This document shows, piece after piece, positions 1 through 5,130 of a stretch of DNA of 5,130 nt; within the stretch, counting starts at the first letter, position 1, and the number at the start of each line of letters is the position of its first letter. A model generated the notes under the pieces. It searched no databases and was not told the DNA's origin. It saw nothing but the letters and a program-made list of their open reading frames with translations. This DNA comes from Marinilabilia sp046483585. Its GTDB lineage: Bacteria > Bacteroidota > Bacteroidia > Bacteroidales > Marinilabiliaceae. Both the position numbers and the translations under genes were made by a program. The DNA lies in the NCBI GenBank assembly GCA_046483585.1, contig JAWOCV010000214.1:1-5130 (forward strand), given 5' to 3'.

Positions 1-328
1 CAAGAGCATAGTGAACTACAAAGCCACTTAGATAGGCAAACAACTGAGAAAAGTCATCACTATTTTGATTCTGTTTTAGAAATTCAAGACTAACTTTGAA
101 TAATTCGGCTACATTATTTTGGTGCATTTTTTCACCTATGCTAGGTCCTCGTTTTTCTTTAATCCAGGGCCAAAAGTCATTATAAAAGAAAATATCTGGT
201 CCTTGACAGCCGAGATTAAACAATTGCTGATTATCTGTAATTATTTTAAGGTATTGTTGTTCATCTTCTTGTTTTAGTTCTTTGATTACTAATTCACCAC
301 CTAGAATATGAGTCCAAAAATCAGGCAT
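1..328 (-). CDS. Zinc-dependent phospholipase C-like protein, N-terminal part (runs off left edge)
   Basis: Reading the minus strand from the ATG at 328-326 gives 109 codons without a stop up to the window edge. The protein starts MPDFWTHILGGELVIKEL and later has the segments NLGCQGPDIFFYNDFWPW, GPSIGEKMH and YLSGFVVHYAL. This order (early His, GPD, isolated His, then G-F-x-x-H-Y-A-L) is what I know from the bacterial zinc-dependent phospholipase C family, in which His and Asp residues bind zinc. Candidate ligands visible here are His7, Asp45, His69 and His106. The C-terminal half with the remaining ligands lies outside the window, so activity cannot be judged. No signal peptide is apparent, so a cytoplasmic location is likely. 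The start is well supported by an AGGAGG seven bases upstream. A terminator separates it from the aminotransferase gene upstream on the same strand, so it probably has its own promoter. The exact substrate is unknown; many members are simply annotated as family proteins. Confidence 0.8.
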   Translation of the reverse strand, partial: MPDFWTHILGGELVIKELKQEDEQQYLKIITDNQQLFNLGCQGPDIFFYNDFWPWIKEKRGPSIGEKMHQNNVAELFKVSLEFLKQNQNSDDFSQLFAYLSGFVVHYAL

Positions 329-335
329 GATTGTT

Positions 336-341
336 CCTCCT
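336..341 (-). promoter_or_regulatory. Strong ribosome binding site of the phospholipase C-like gene
   Basis: The minus strand reads AGGAGG, seven bases before the ATG at 328-326, inside a purine-rich stretch. It is a near-perfect Shine-Dalgarno and fixes the start codon. It is typical of Firmicutes and contrasts with the tolC-like gene at 3069, which has none. I could not find a convincing -35/-10 pair between this site and the terminator upstream. Confidence 0.8.
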
Positions 342-376
342 CTTTTTTTAAAATTGAGAATTGAAAGAAAGTAACT

Positions 377-421
377 AAACAATAAAAATAAAAACCCCGA
401 TGCTAAAATAGCTCGGGGTTT
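377..421 (-). terminator. Rho-independent terminator after the aminotransferase gene
   Basis: On the minus strand AAACCCCGA (421-413) pairs with TCGGGGTTT (400-392). A smaller inner pairing, GCTA with TAGC, lies in the loop. The hairpin is followed on the minus strand by a T-rich tail (about 391-377). It sits seven bases past the TAA of the aminotransferase (430-428) and upstream of the phospholipase C-like start at 328. The T-tail lies only on the minus-strand side, so it terminates leftward transcription. Confidence 0.85.
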
Positions 422-427
422 AAAAGA

Positions 428-631
428 TTAAAATATAAAATCAAACTCTGCTAATCTATTTTTAACTTCTGAAATGATTCTTTCTTCTTCAGCTTGATCT
501 TCAGCTTCAAATGTAACAGAGAAGCGAATGAAGTTTCCAGCATCATCCCAAGGAACTGCAGAGATTAAAGCTTCTTTTATTAAGAATTGGTCGAATTCTT
601 CAGCGTTAGTAAAATCTCGTAGAATACCGCC
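428..631 (-). CDS. dapL: LL-diaminopimelate aminotransferase, C-terminal fragment (cut at the breakpoint)
   Basis: The last 67 codons of a gene end at TAA 430-428. The readable protein begins GGILRDFTNAEEFDQFLIKE, continues ALISAVPWDDAGNFIRFSVT and ends NRLAEFDFIF. The block I-S-x-V-P-W-D-D-A-G-N-F-x-R-F-S-V-T-F is what I recognise from the C terminus of one branch of PLP-dependent LL-diaminopimelate aminotransferases. These convert tetrahydrodipicolinate to LL-diaminopimelate in lysine and cell-wall synthesis. The Arg in N-F-I-R-F-S would be the conserved fold-type I Arg that binds the substrate carboxylate (family knowledge). About 340 N-terminal residues, including the PLP lysine, are absent because the sequence switches to an unrelated plus-strand gene near 630. 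The reading frame stays open on the minus strand to 856, but beyond about 631 it is antisense to the RND gene and is not real protein. Another aminotransferase specificity is possible. Confidence 0.72.
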   Translation of the reverse strand, partial: GGILRDFTNAEEFDQFLIKEALISAVPWDDAGNFIRFSVTFEAEDQAEEERIISEVKNRLAEFDFIF

Positions 632-636
632 CTCGT
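625..636. other. Breakpoint between two unrelated genomic segments (probable assembly chimera)
   Basis: To the left, the minus strand encodes an aminotransferase that is still in good family-like sequence at G-G-I (631-623). To the right, the plus strand encodes an RND permease in good family-like sequence from S-F-L-G-M-F (633 onward). Neither gene has a proper 5' end and they run head to head into each other. Base composition, codon style and ribosome-site usage all change at the same place. The crossover can only be placed within about ten bases, since a few bases fit both sides. I saw no transposon end, tRNA or repeat here that would explain a natural junction. Confidence 0.75.
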
Positions 637-2711
637 TTCTGGGAATGTTCGTGGTGGCCAGCATGTATGGTATCACCATCAATATGATATCACTGTTTGG
701 TATGATTCTGGTCATCGGTATTCTGGTGGATGACGGGATTGTTGTCGCCGAAAATATTTTTTCGCATTTTGAGCAGGGAAAATCACCCCGAAGGGCCGCT
801 GTTGATGGTACCAAGGAGGTGTTACCCGCCGTGATTACTTCAGTAACTACCACCATTATTGCGTTCTGGCCCCTGATGCTGATCGAAGGAAATATGGAAA
901 TGATGGGTGAAATGGCATTTGTTGTCGTGGCCAGCCTGGCCTTCTCATTGATTGAAGCCGGTCTTGTATTGCCTGCCCATATTGGTTCTCCTCATATTCT
1001 TCAACGTCGTAAAGAAGCCGTCAGTTTTGGCAACCGCGTGCGCGACAGGCTGGAGCGCTTCATTACCTGGATGCGGGAAAAATTATACGGAAGGTTGCTG
1101 AGTTTTGTAATCAGGCACCGGCATATTGCCATTGTCATTCCCCTGGCCATGTTTTTGATCACCATCGGACTTTTTGGAGGTGGGCTTGTTTCTTCCACAT
1201 TTTTCCCAAACATCCCTCCGGACAGTTTTAATGTTAACGTGGCATTTACACCCGGTGAAGGGGAGAAGCAGACGCATGAATATCTCGGTCGGTTTGAGCA
1301 GTCCGTCTGGAAGGTCAATGAAGAACTGAAAGAGGAGTACAACGATACTTCCAATTTTGTAAATTACACCTATCTGGTGATGGGAAGCGCTTTCGACGGG
1401 GATGAAAATGGTTCCCATGCAGGACATATTGCTGTGAACCTCAGGAACCTTGAAGGCAGCGAAATCTCATCTTTTGATATCGCAAGCCGGGTGCGTGATG
1501 AGATCGGGAATGTTCCGGCCGCCGATAAATTTTCTGTGGCCGGCCGGAATCGTTGGGGAGATCCCATCTCGATAAGTCTTATGGGCGAAAACCTGGAAGA
1601 ACTGGACGAGGCCCGTGACTTTTTGCTGGGAGAGCTTGAAGATATTCCCCAGCTTACAGATGTGGTGGATCAGGAAGCACCCGGAGCCCAGGAGGTGCGC
1701 ATTAAACTTAAACCGAAAGCCTATTTTCTGGGACTTGACAATTTCACCATTATGAACCAGGTGCGGAATGCATTTTTTGGGGCTCAATCGCAACGACTGC
1801 AGCAGGGTAAAGATGAGATACGCGTGTGGGTGCGTTATCCGCCTGAGGACCGGGAACAGATCGGACAGCTTGAAGATATGAAGATCAAAACTTCGCAGGG
1901 CGAATTTCCGCTGGGCGAATTGGTCACCTATGATCTGGAACGGGGACCTGTTGCCATTCAGCGCTTTAACGGAAAGCGCGAAATGCGGATTGACGCCGAT
2001 CTGGTAGATCCGTACGAGCCGGTGCCGCCCATTCTGGAAGAAGTAAGTAATGAAATTATGCCTCGTCTGCAGGCTCAGTATCCCGGGGTGACCTACCTTT
2101 ATCAGGGACAACAGAAATATGCGGCCGAATCACAGAATGAGATTGCCAAGTATTTTATTCCTGCATTCGGACTGATCATGGTGCTTATCATGTTTCACTT
2201 TCGTTCTTTCGGTCAGGGGTCGATCGTACTCTTAACCGTTCCTCTGGGATGGATGGGGGCCGTTTGGGGACACGGGCTGCATGGCATTCCCCTTTCCATT
2301 TTGAGTGTGTGGGGGATGGTAGCACTTTCGGGGGTGATGGTGAACGACTCAGTGGTGTTCCTTCAGAAATTTAATTTGTACGTTAAAGAAGGAAATGCCG
2401 TGAGAGATGCGGCTTATCAGGCAGGTATTGCCAGATTCAGACCCATCGTGCTGACCACGCTCACCACAACGCTGGGGCTTTATCCCATCATTCTGGAAAC
2501 CAGTCGGCAAGCGCAGTTTCTGATACCCATGGCCATGGCCCTGGCATATGGTATTTTATTCGGAACCGCCTTTATTTTGATATTTTTTCCTGTGGTAATC
2601 CTGGCCCTGAATGATGTCAGAGTTTTGCTAAAGTGGTTGTTTACGGGTAAGCGCCCTTCGCGTGAAGAAGTTGAAAAGGTAAATGTGTTTAAAAACCGGA
2701 CAATTGATTGA
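630..2711 (+). CDS. RND efflux pump permease (AcrB-like), C-terminal two thirds; 5' end lost at the breakpoint
   Basis: This is 693 residues of a protein family usually about 1,000-1,100 long: the inner-membrane, proton-driven pump of a tripartite efflux system. Counting from the codon at 630, it enters inside the third/fourth membrane helices (SFLGMFVVASMYGITINMIS). It carries the proton-relay pair in ILVIGILVDDGIVVAEN (Asp34-Asp35, bases 729-734), matching Asp407/Asp408 of E. coli AcrB. Helices 5 and 6 follow, then helix 7 (IAIVIPLAMFLITIGLF), a long periplasmic region, helix 8 (FIPAFGLIMVLIMFHF) and helices 9-12. In helix 10 the AcrB Lys940 position appears to be Asn (GVMVNDSVV, bases 2343-2345), common in related subfamilies as I recall. 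A longer reading from ATG 528 is an artefact: its first roughly 33 residues are antisense to the aminotransferase. The substrate cannot be told from sequence; drug or heavy-metal type is undecided. The next gene downstream encodes a TolC-like channel, a likely partner. Confidence 0.88.
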   Translation, partial: PSFLGMFVVASMYGITINMISLFGMILVIGILVDDGIVVAENIFSHFEQGKSPRRAAVDGTKEVLPAVITSVTTTIIAFWPLMLIEGNMEMMGEMAFVVVASLAFSLIEAGLVLPAHIGSPHILQRRKEAVSFGNRVRDRLERFITWMREKLYGRLLSFVIRHRHIAIVIPLAMFLITIGLFGGGLVSSTFFPNIPPDSFNVNVAFTPGEGEKQTHEYLGRFEQSVWKVNEELKEEYNDTSNFVNYTYLVMGSAFDGDENGSHAGHIAVNLRNLEGSEISSFDIASRVRDEIGNVPAADKFSVAGRNRWGDPISISLMGENLEELDEARDFLLGELEDIPQLTDVVDQEAPGAQEVRIKLKPKAYFLGLDNFTIMNQVRNAFFGAQSQRLQQGKDEIRVWVRYPPEDREQIGQLEDMKIKTSQGEFPLGELVTYDLERGPVAIQRFNGKREMRIDADLVDPYEPVPPILEEVSNEIMPRLQAQYPGVTYLYQGQQKYAAESQNEIAKYFIPAFGLIMVLIMFHFRSFGQGSIVLLTVPLGWMGAVWGHGLHGIPLSILSVWGMVALSGVMVNDSVVFLQKFNLYVKEGNAVRDAAYQAGIARFRPIVLTTLTTTLGLYPIILETSRQAQFLIPMAMALAYGILFGTAFILIFFPVVILALNDVRVLLKWLFTGKRPSREEVEKVNVFKNRTID

Positions 2712-2774
2712 AACCGGCCTTACTTAGGAGATACCTGATCGCGTGTTTGTACCATTTTTGAATCCTGCCCTAAT

Positions 2775-3028
2775 ACAATAGATCGGTAGATTTTTAGATT
2801 TAAGATAGATCGTACAACGCTTAATACCTGTATTTTGACACGATGCATCTTGAGAACAAAGATATCTGAAAAAGTTTTACGGTTTATTGTTCAATTGTCC
2901 GTTAAACTTTTTTAAGTACTTGTTCTTCAACTGTTTAGATTTGAAGAAATGTTTATATTAAAACACAGATTACCAGTAACATATGAATCATCTTAGATCT
3001 TAAATCTAAAAATCTAACGATCTATTGT
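2775..3028. repeat. 254-bp inverted-repeat element (MITE-like) in the gap between the efflux genes
   Basis: The gap at 2712-3068 holds no gene I can support. Its main content is a pair of 32-base inverted arms, 2775-2806 and 2997-3028, which are complementary at 31 of 32 positions; the single difference is at base 2786. The arm contains the internal echo TAGATTTTTAGATTTAAGAT. Between the arms, the left part (about 2820-2853) and the reverse complement of the right part (about 2926-2975) share patches such as TAAT..CTGTRTTTT. An inner stem lies at the centre, so the whole could be a decayed long palindrome. The size, AT-richness and terminal inverted repeats fit a non-autonomous miniature element. 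No clear target-site duplication is visible. An RNA hairpin leader of the tolC-like gene or a genome-wide intergenic repeat are alternatives. No terminator is seen directly after the permease stop at 2711. Confidence 0.65.
2854..2925. repeat. Inner imperfect hairpin at the centre of the inverted-repeat element
   Basis: The left arm 2854-2882 starts GAACAA and ends AAAAAGTTTTACGG. The right arm 2899-2925, reverse-complemented, starts GAACAA and ends AAAAAAGTTTAACGG, with a poorly matched middle of seven to nine bases. The loop is the 16 bases 2883-2898. The two well-paired ends with a bulged centre form a second inverted repeat nested inside the outer arms. It lacks a T-tract placed to act as a terminator for the permease mRNA, so I treat it as part of the repeat element. 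Confidence 0.6.
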
Positions 3029-3068
3029 TGTTAATAGGCACGAATAAATCCTGAAATCATTGAAAACA

Positions 3069-4430
3069 ATGAGACAAATATTTCAATTTTCGACAAAAAA
3101 GAGCATCGTTTTTTTATTGGTAGCTTTTTTCACGATTACCGGTCTGTCGGGCCAGGAGGATCCTGATCACTTCGAACTGGATGATCTGATAGCAGAAGCT
3201 TTGGAGAACAATTACGATATACGGATCGGACAGGCAGATCTGGAAATTGCTGAAATGAACAATACCATCGGTAATGCCGGAATGTTGCCCTCTGTTATAT
3301 GGGAGAGCAATTTTAGCAACAGCTTCAATGACCGCAGTGGCAGCACCAGCCAGACCGGGAATTTGCAGAACGGTGTACGGCTCAATTGGCTTTTGTTTAA
3401 CGGGTTTTCTGCACATGTTCGTAAAGACCGGCTGGAAAACCTCGAAGAACTTTCGGAGGGAAATCTGGCCATGGTCGTGGAAAATACCATTCAGGCAGTT
3501 GTTTTGGCCTACTACCGGACCATTTATGAACAAGAGCAACTGGAACTTTTGCGTGAGGTGATGGGACTTTCAGAGGACCGGCTTGAATATGTTAAGGAAC
3601 GTGTTGCCCTCGGGGCAGCGACCAGTTATGATACGCTTCAGGCCCGTACAGCTTATTTATCGGATAAAGCTTCTTTTATGGAGCAGGAAGTGTCCGTAAT
3701 CAGTGCCAAACGTGAACTGAAATACCTTATCGGCATGTCAGAGGGAGAAAGACTGAAACTTAACGGTGAGCTGGAATTTGAACCAAAGGATTATGCTCTG
3801 GACCAGATGCTGGATCGAATGGAAAATAACAATCAAAGCATCCGGAATCAATACCTTAATCTTGCGCTTGTTGAAAATCAAAAAATTCTTGAGAAACGTT
3901 CCCGTTATCCCTCTTTAAGCGCCAATGCCGGGGCTGAACACAGTATGCAACCCGAGTCGTTGAATGACAATGATTTTCAGACTCCCGGTGATTCACAGGA
4001 TTCGCCAACAACCTACTCTACCGATGATTATATGACATATTATGTTAATTTTTCTCTTAGTTTTACGTTGTTTGATGGTGACCGCATCAACCGGAACATC
4101 CAAATTGCAGAGGTGGAGGAGACTATCGAACGAACCAACCTGGAAGAGATGAAACATCGTCTGAAAAACCGTCTGATGAACATTTATGATACGTATCGTG
4201 TGCGAAAGGAATTGGTAGAGGTGGGAAAGGAAAACATGGAAACATCCCGTGTCAATATGGAACTTTCGGAAGAGAGATTCAGGGCGGGAACGATCAATTC
4301 GTTCAATTTCAGAGATGTTCAGCTCGAATATCTGGAGGCGTCTATGAATTATTTCCGCTCCATTCTCAATCTGATCGATACTCATACGGAACTTGTACGT
4401 ATTACTGGAGGCATTGTGGAGGAGTTTTGA
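3069..4430 (+). CDS. TolC-family outer-membrane efflux protein
   Basis: This complete 453-residue protein is of normal length for the outer-membrane factor family, whose trimers form the channel that carries substrates from an inner-membrane pump across the periplasm and outer membrane. I chose ATG 3069; a TTG at 3060 in the same frame would add three residues. There is no Shine-Dalgarno at either, as is usual in Bacteroidota. Residues 1-28 are a signal peptide: KK, then the hydrophobic run IVFLLVAFFTITGL, probably cut before QEDPD. Two OEP repeats are visible: LNWLLFNG (105-112) matches LSFTLFDG (330-337), and ERVALGAATSYDTLQA (177-192) matches ERFRAGTINSFNFRDV (402-417). These strand and long-helix segments are the family hallmark. 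The linker at about 290-325 is acidic and Ser/Thr/Asn-rich. There is no lipobox Cys. Partnering with the permease upstream is inferred from gene order; the adaptor protein is not in view. Confidence 0.92.
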   Translation: MRQIFQFSTKKSIVFLLVAFFTITGLSGQEDPDHFELDDLIAEALENNYDIRIGQADLEIAEMNNTIGNAGMLPSVIWESNFSNSFNDRSGSTSQTGNLQNGVRLNWLLFNGFSAHVRKDRLENLEELSEGNLAMVVENTIQAVVLAYYRTIYEQEQLELLREVMGLSEDRLEYVKERVALGAATSYDTLQARTAYLSDKASFMEQEVSVISAKRELKYLIGMSEGERLKLNGELEFEPKDYALDQMLDRMENNNQSIRNQYLNLALVENQKILEKRSRYPSLSANAGAEHSMQPESLNDNDFQTPGDSQDSPTTYSTDDYMTYYVNFSLSFTLFDGDRINRNIQIAEVEETIERTNLEEMKHRLKNRLMNIYDTYRVRKELVEVGKENMETSRVNMELSEERFRAGTINSFNFRDVQLEYLEASMNYFRSILNLIDTHTELVRITGGIVEEF

Positions 4431-4439
4431 GTGCTGTGA

Positions 4440-4547
4440 GGGGGGGGGATTGGTTGCTGGTTGATTGGTCAATTGGTTGATTGGTCAATTGGTTAAATGG
4501 TCAATTGGTTAATTGGTTGCTGGTTGCTGGTTGCTGGTTGCTGGTTG
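4440..4547. repeat. G tract and short tandem repeats (16-mer and 7-mer arrays)
   Basis: Nine G residues (4440-4448) lie just after the tolC-like stop. Next come three adjoining copies of a 16-base unit, TTGGTTGATTGGTCAA, at 4457-4472, 4473-4488 and 4489-4504. The first and third copies vary at one and two positions, and a partial fourth copy is at 4505-4516. The array then changes to four exact copies of TTGCTGG (4517-4544). A single related unit also precedes the array at 4450-4456. All units share TTGGTTG-type cores and the longer one includes the palindrome CAATTG. No protein is encoded, and no terminator hairpin with a T-tract is seen. Simple GGTTG-type intergenic arrays of this sort occur in Bacteroidota as I recall. 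The array directly abuts the truncated end of the IS remnant. Confidence 0.85.
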
Positions 4548-4565
4548 AGAGATGTTCAATTCTTG

Positions 4566-5057
4566 GCGCAGGTACCACGCTGTATCGTGCATATGGTCAG
4601 GACTTCTACACGTTTGGTGAGCCACAAAGATATTAAAGCTGTATCAAGCAGTTTAAGGACTATATATAGCGCGTCAGATATCCAGCAAGCAGAAATGGGA
4701 CTGGAGAGTTTTTAAGCAAAATGGGACAAGAAATACCCGGAAATAAGCAAAAGATGGGAGGAGTCATGGGACGAACTCGTGGGTTTCATGGGCTTTGGAA
4801 GTAATTTACGCCGGCTCATTTACACGACAAATCCAGTTGAGGCCCTTCATCGCACCATGCGTAAAGTAACGAAAACCAAAGGGGCCTGGAGTAATGAAAA
4901 AGCCCTGATTAAACAGTTGTATTTATCTTTGAAAGTCAACAAGAAATCATGGAACAAGAAGGTCTTTAACTGGAATCCCATTCAACGAGAATTAGTCAAG
5001 CACTATGTCGAGCGTTATGAAAAACACATTGAAAAAGGAGATGACACAGTTTTTTGA
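4566..5057 (+). pseudogene. IS256-family transposase, 5'-truncated and with an in-frame stop
   Basis: One frame carries transposase-like sequence throughout. It starts around AQVPRCIVHMVRTSTRLVSH, continues to GLESF, meets TAA at 4713-4715, and resumes in the same frame with AKWDKKYPEISKRWEESW. The core LRRLIYTTNPVEALHRTMRK and KVTKTKGAWSNEKALIKQL follow, ending at TGA 5055-5057. IS256-family proteins usually have about 400 residues; only about 163 codons remain. The Glu in T-T-N-P-V-E (4839-4841) is the likely third catalytic acid of the DDE triad. The two Asp residues lie in the missing part. The stop is probably a point change, since one substitution of TAA gives GAA or TCA and the flanks stay in frame. 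The piece after the stop is open from ATG 4779 (92 codons) and may be called as a small transposase gene, but it cannot be a working enzyme. The stop codon lies inside the terminal inverted repeat. Confidence 0.85.
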
Positions 5058-5065
5058 ACACTCCC
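5043..5065. repeat. Inferred right terminal inverted repeat of the IS256-family remnant
   Basis: The segment begins GACACAGTTTTTT and ends GAACACTCCC; its reverse complement begins GGGAGTGTTC and ends ACTGTGTC. It overlaps the last four codons and TGA of the transposase. Its partner at the left end is missing here, so the boundary at 5065 rests on family resemblance only. Confidence 0.6.
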
Positions 5066-5130
5066 ACCTCGTGTCCTTGCCTGAAATAGGTTGACCGTTT
5101 TAGGGGTTAAAAAATTAACTCAAAAATGGC
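5066..5130. other. Non-coding flank right of the IS remnant
   Basis: These 65 bases hold no supported gene. The only structure seen is a small AT-rich palindrome, GTTAA-AAAA-TTAAC, at 5106-5119. The stretch from about 5080 (CCTGAAATAGGTTGACC) could be the edge of another mobile element, but the window ends too soon to tell. Confidence 0.4.

Larger units (their letters stand above)
4566..5065 (+). mobile_element. IS256-family insertion sequence remnant, left part deleted, right end present
   Basis: This covers the 3' third of the transposase plus the right terminus. The right end is inferred at 5065, where sequence ending in GAACACTCCC closes a segment containing ACACAGTTTTTT, the kind of end I associate with IS256-family elements. 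Left of about 4566 the transposase likeness stops and the GGTTG repeat array begins 20 bases earlier. No copy of the inverted end (GGGAGTGTTC) exists between the tolC-like gene and this point. The left end and roughly the first 270 residues of the transposase are therefore gone, and the element cannot move by itself. Confidence 0.75.

Noticed and set aside
528..632. ATG 528 as the start of the RND permease
   Set aside because: The first roughly 33 residues from this start are antisense to a recognisable aminotransferase C terminus and do not look like an RND N terminus or signal. The true start is missing from the window.
632..856. Minus-strand frame continuing the aminotransferase to 856
   Set aside because: Beyond about 631 the minus-strand protein has no aminotransferase character and lies opposite the highly recognisable helix 4 region of the RND permease.
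1467..2111. Long minus-strand open frame (214 codons)
   Set aside because: It is entirely antisense to the periplasmic domain of the permease, in a G+C-balanced gene where such shadows are common, and shows no family motif.
2854..2925. Rho-independent terminator of the permease gene
   Set aside because: It is more than 140 bases past the stop codon, its stem is interrupted by a mismatched centre, and no T-tract follows it directly.
2936..2943. TAGATTTG as a Bacteroidota-type -7 promoter element (TAnnTTTG) for the tolC-like gene
   Set aside because: It fits the -7 consensus but no TTG-type -33 element lies at the usual distance (nearest upstream gaps are about 13 and 38 bases). The same word also occurs as part of the repeat family here.
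3993..4472. Minus-strand open frame of 159 codons opposite the end of the tolC-like gene
   Set aside because: Its start lies in the tandem repeats and the rest is antisense to a clear OEP domain, so it is a shadow frame.
4457..4544. CRISPR array
   Set aside because: The units adjoin directly with no unique spacers, the repeats are only 7 and 16 bases, and no cas gene is nearby.
4497..4565. Transposase protein starting in the repeat array (ATG 4497)
   Set aside because: The first roughly 23 codons translate GGTTG repeats and junction sequence and have no relation to a transposase N terminus.

Overview
This window looks like a join of DNA from two different organisms, most likely a metagenomic assembly chimera. 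Bases 1 to about 630 are visibly AT-rich, and both genes lie on the minus strand. They have a strong AGGAGG ribosome binding site and a classic hairpin-plus-T-tract terminator. The proteins read like low-GC Firmicutes, and Halanaerobiales-like bacteria would fit. From about 630 onward the sequence is richer in G+C, genes lie on the plus strand, and no Shine-Dalgarno motif precedes the one start visible. The protein signatures there point to Bacteroidota or the related Balneolota/Rhodothermota. These taxonomic calls come from protein resemblance and composition by eye, not from a search.

Layout. 1-328 (minus): N-terminal part of a zinc-dependent phospholipase C-like protein, running off the left edge. 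377-421: minus-strand terminator. 428-631 (minus): last 67 residues of an LL-diaminopimelate aminotransferase. About 625-636: the breakpoint, where the aminotransferase stops in mid-gene and an RND efflux permease begins in mid-gene. 630-2711 (plus): C-terminal two thirds of the permease. 2712-3068: a gap with no gene, largely filled by a 254-bp nested inverted repeat that looks like a MITE or a decayed mobile palindrome. 3069-4430 (plus): a complete TolC-family outer-membrane factor. 4440-4547: a G tract and two kinds of short tandem repeat. 4566-5065: the 3' remnant of an IS256-family insertion sequence, with an in-frame stop and a preserved right end. 5066-5130: non-coding flank.

Function. 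The permease and the TolC-like protein would form the inner-membrane pump and outer-membrane channel of one tripartite efflux system. The periplasmic adaptor is not in the window. It may have lain 5' of the permease, in the part lost at the breakpoint. The 357-bp gap with its inverted repeat separates the two genes and may have interrupted an operon. I found no new enzyme system here. The points most worth a second look are the breakpoint, the palindromic element between the efflux genes, and the repeat array abutting the truncated IS.
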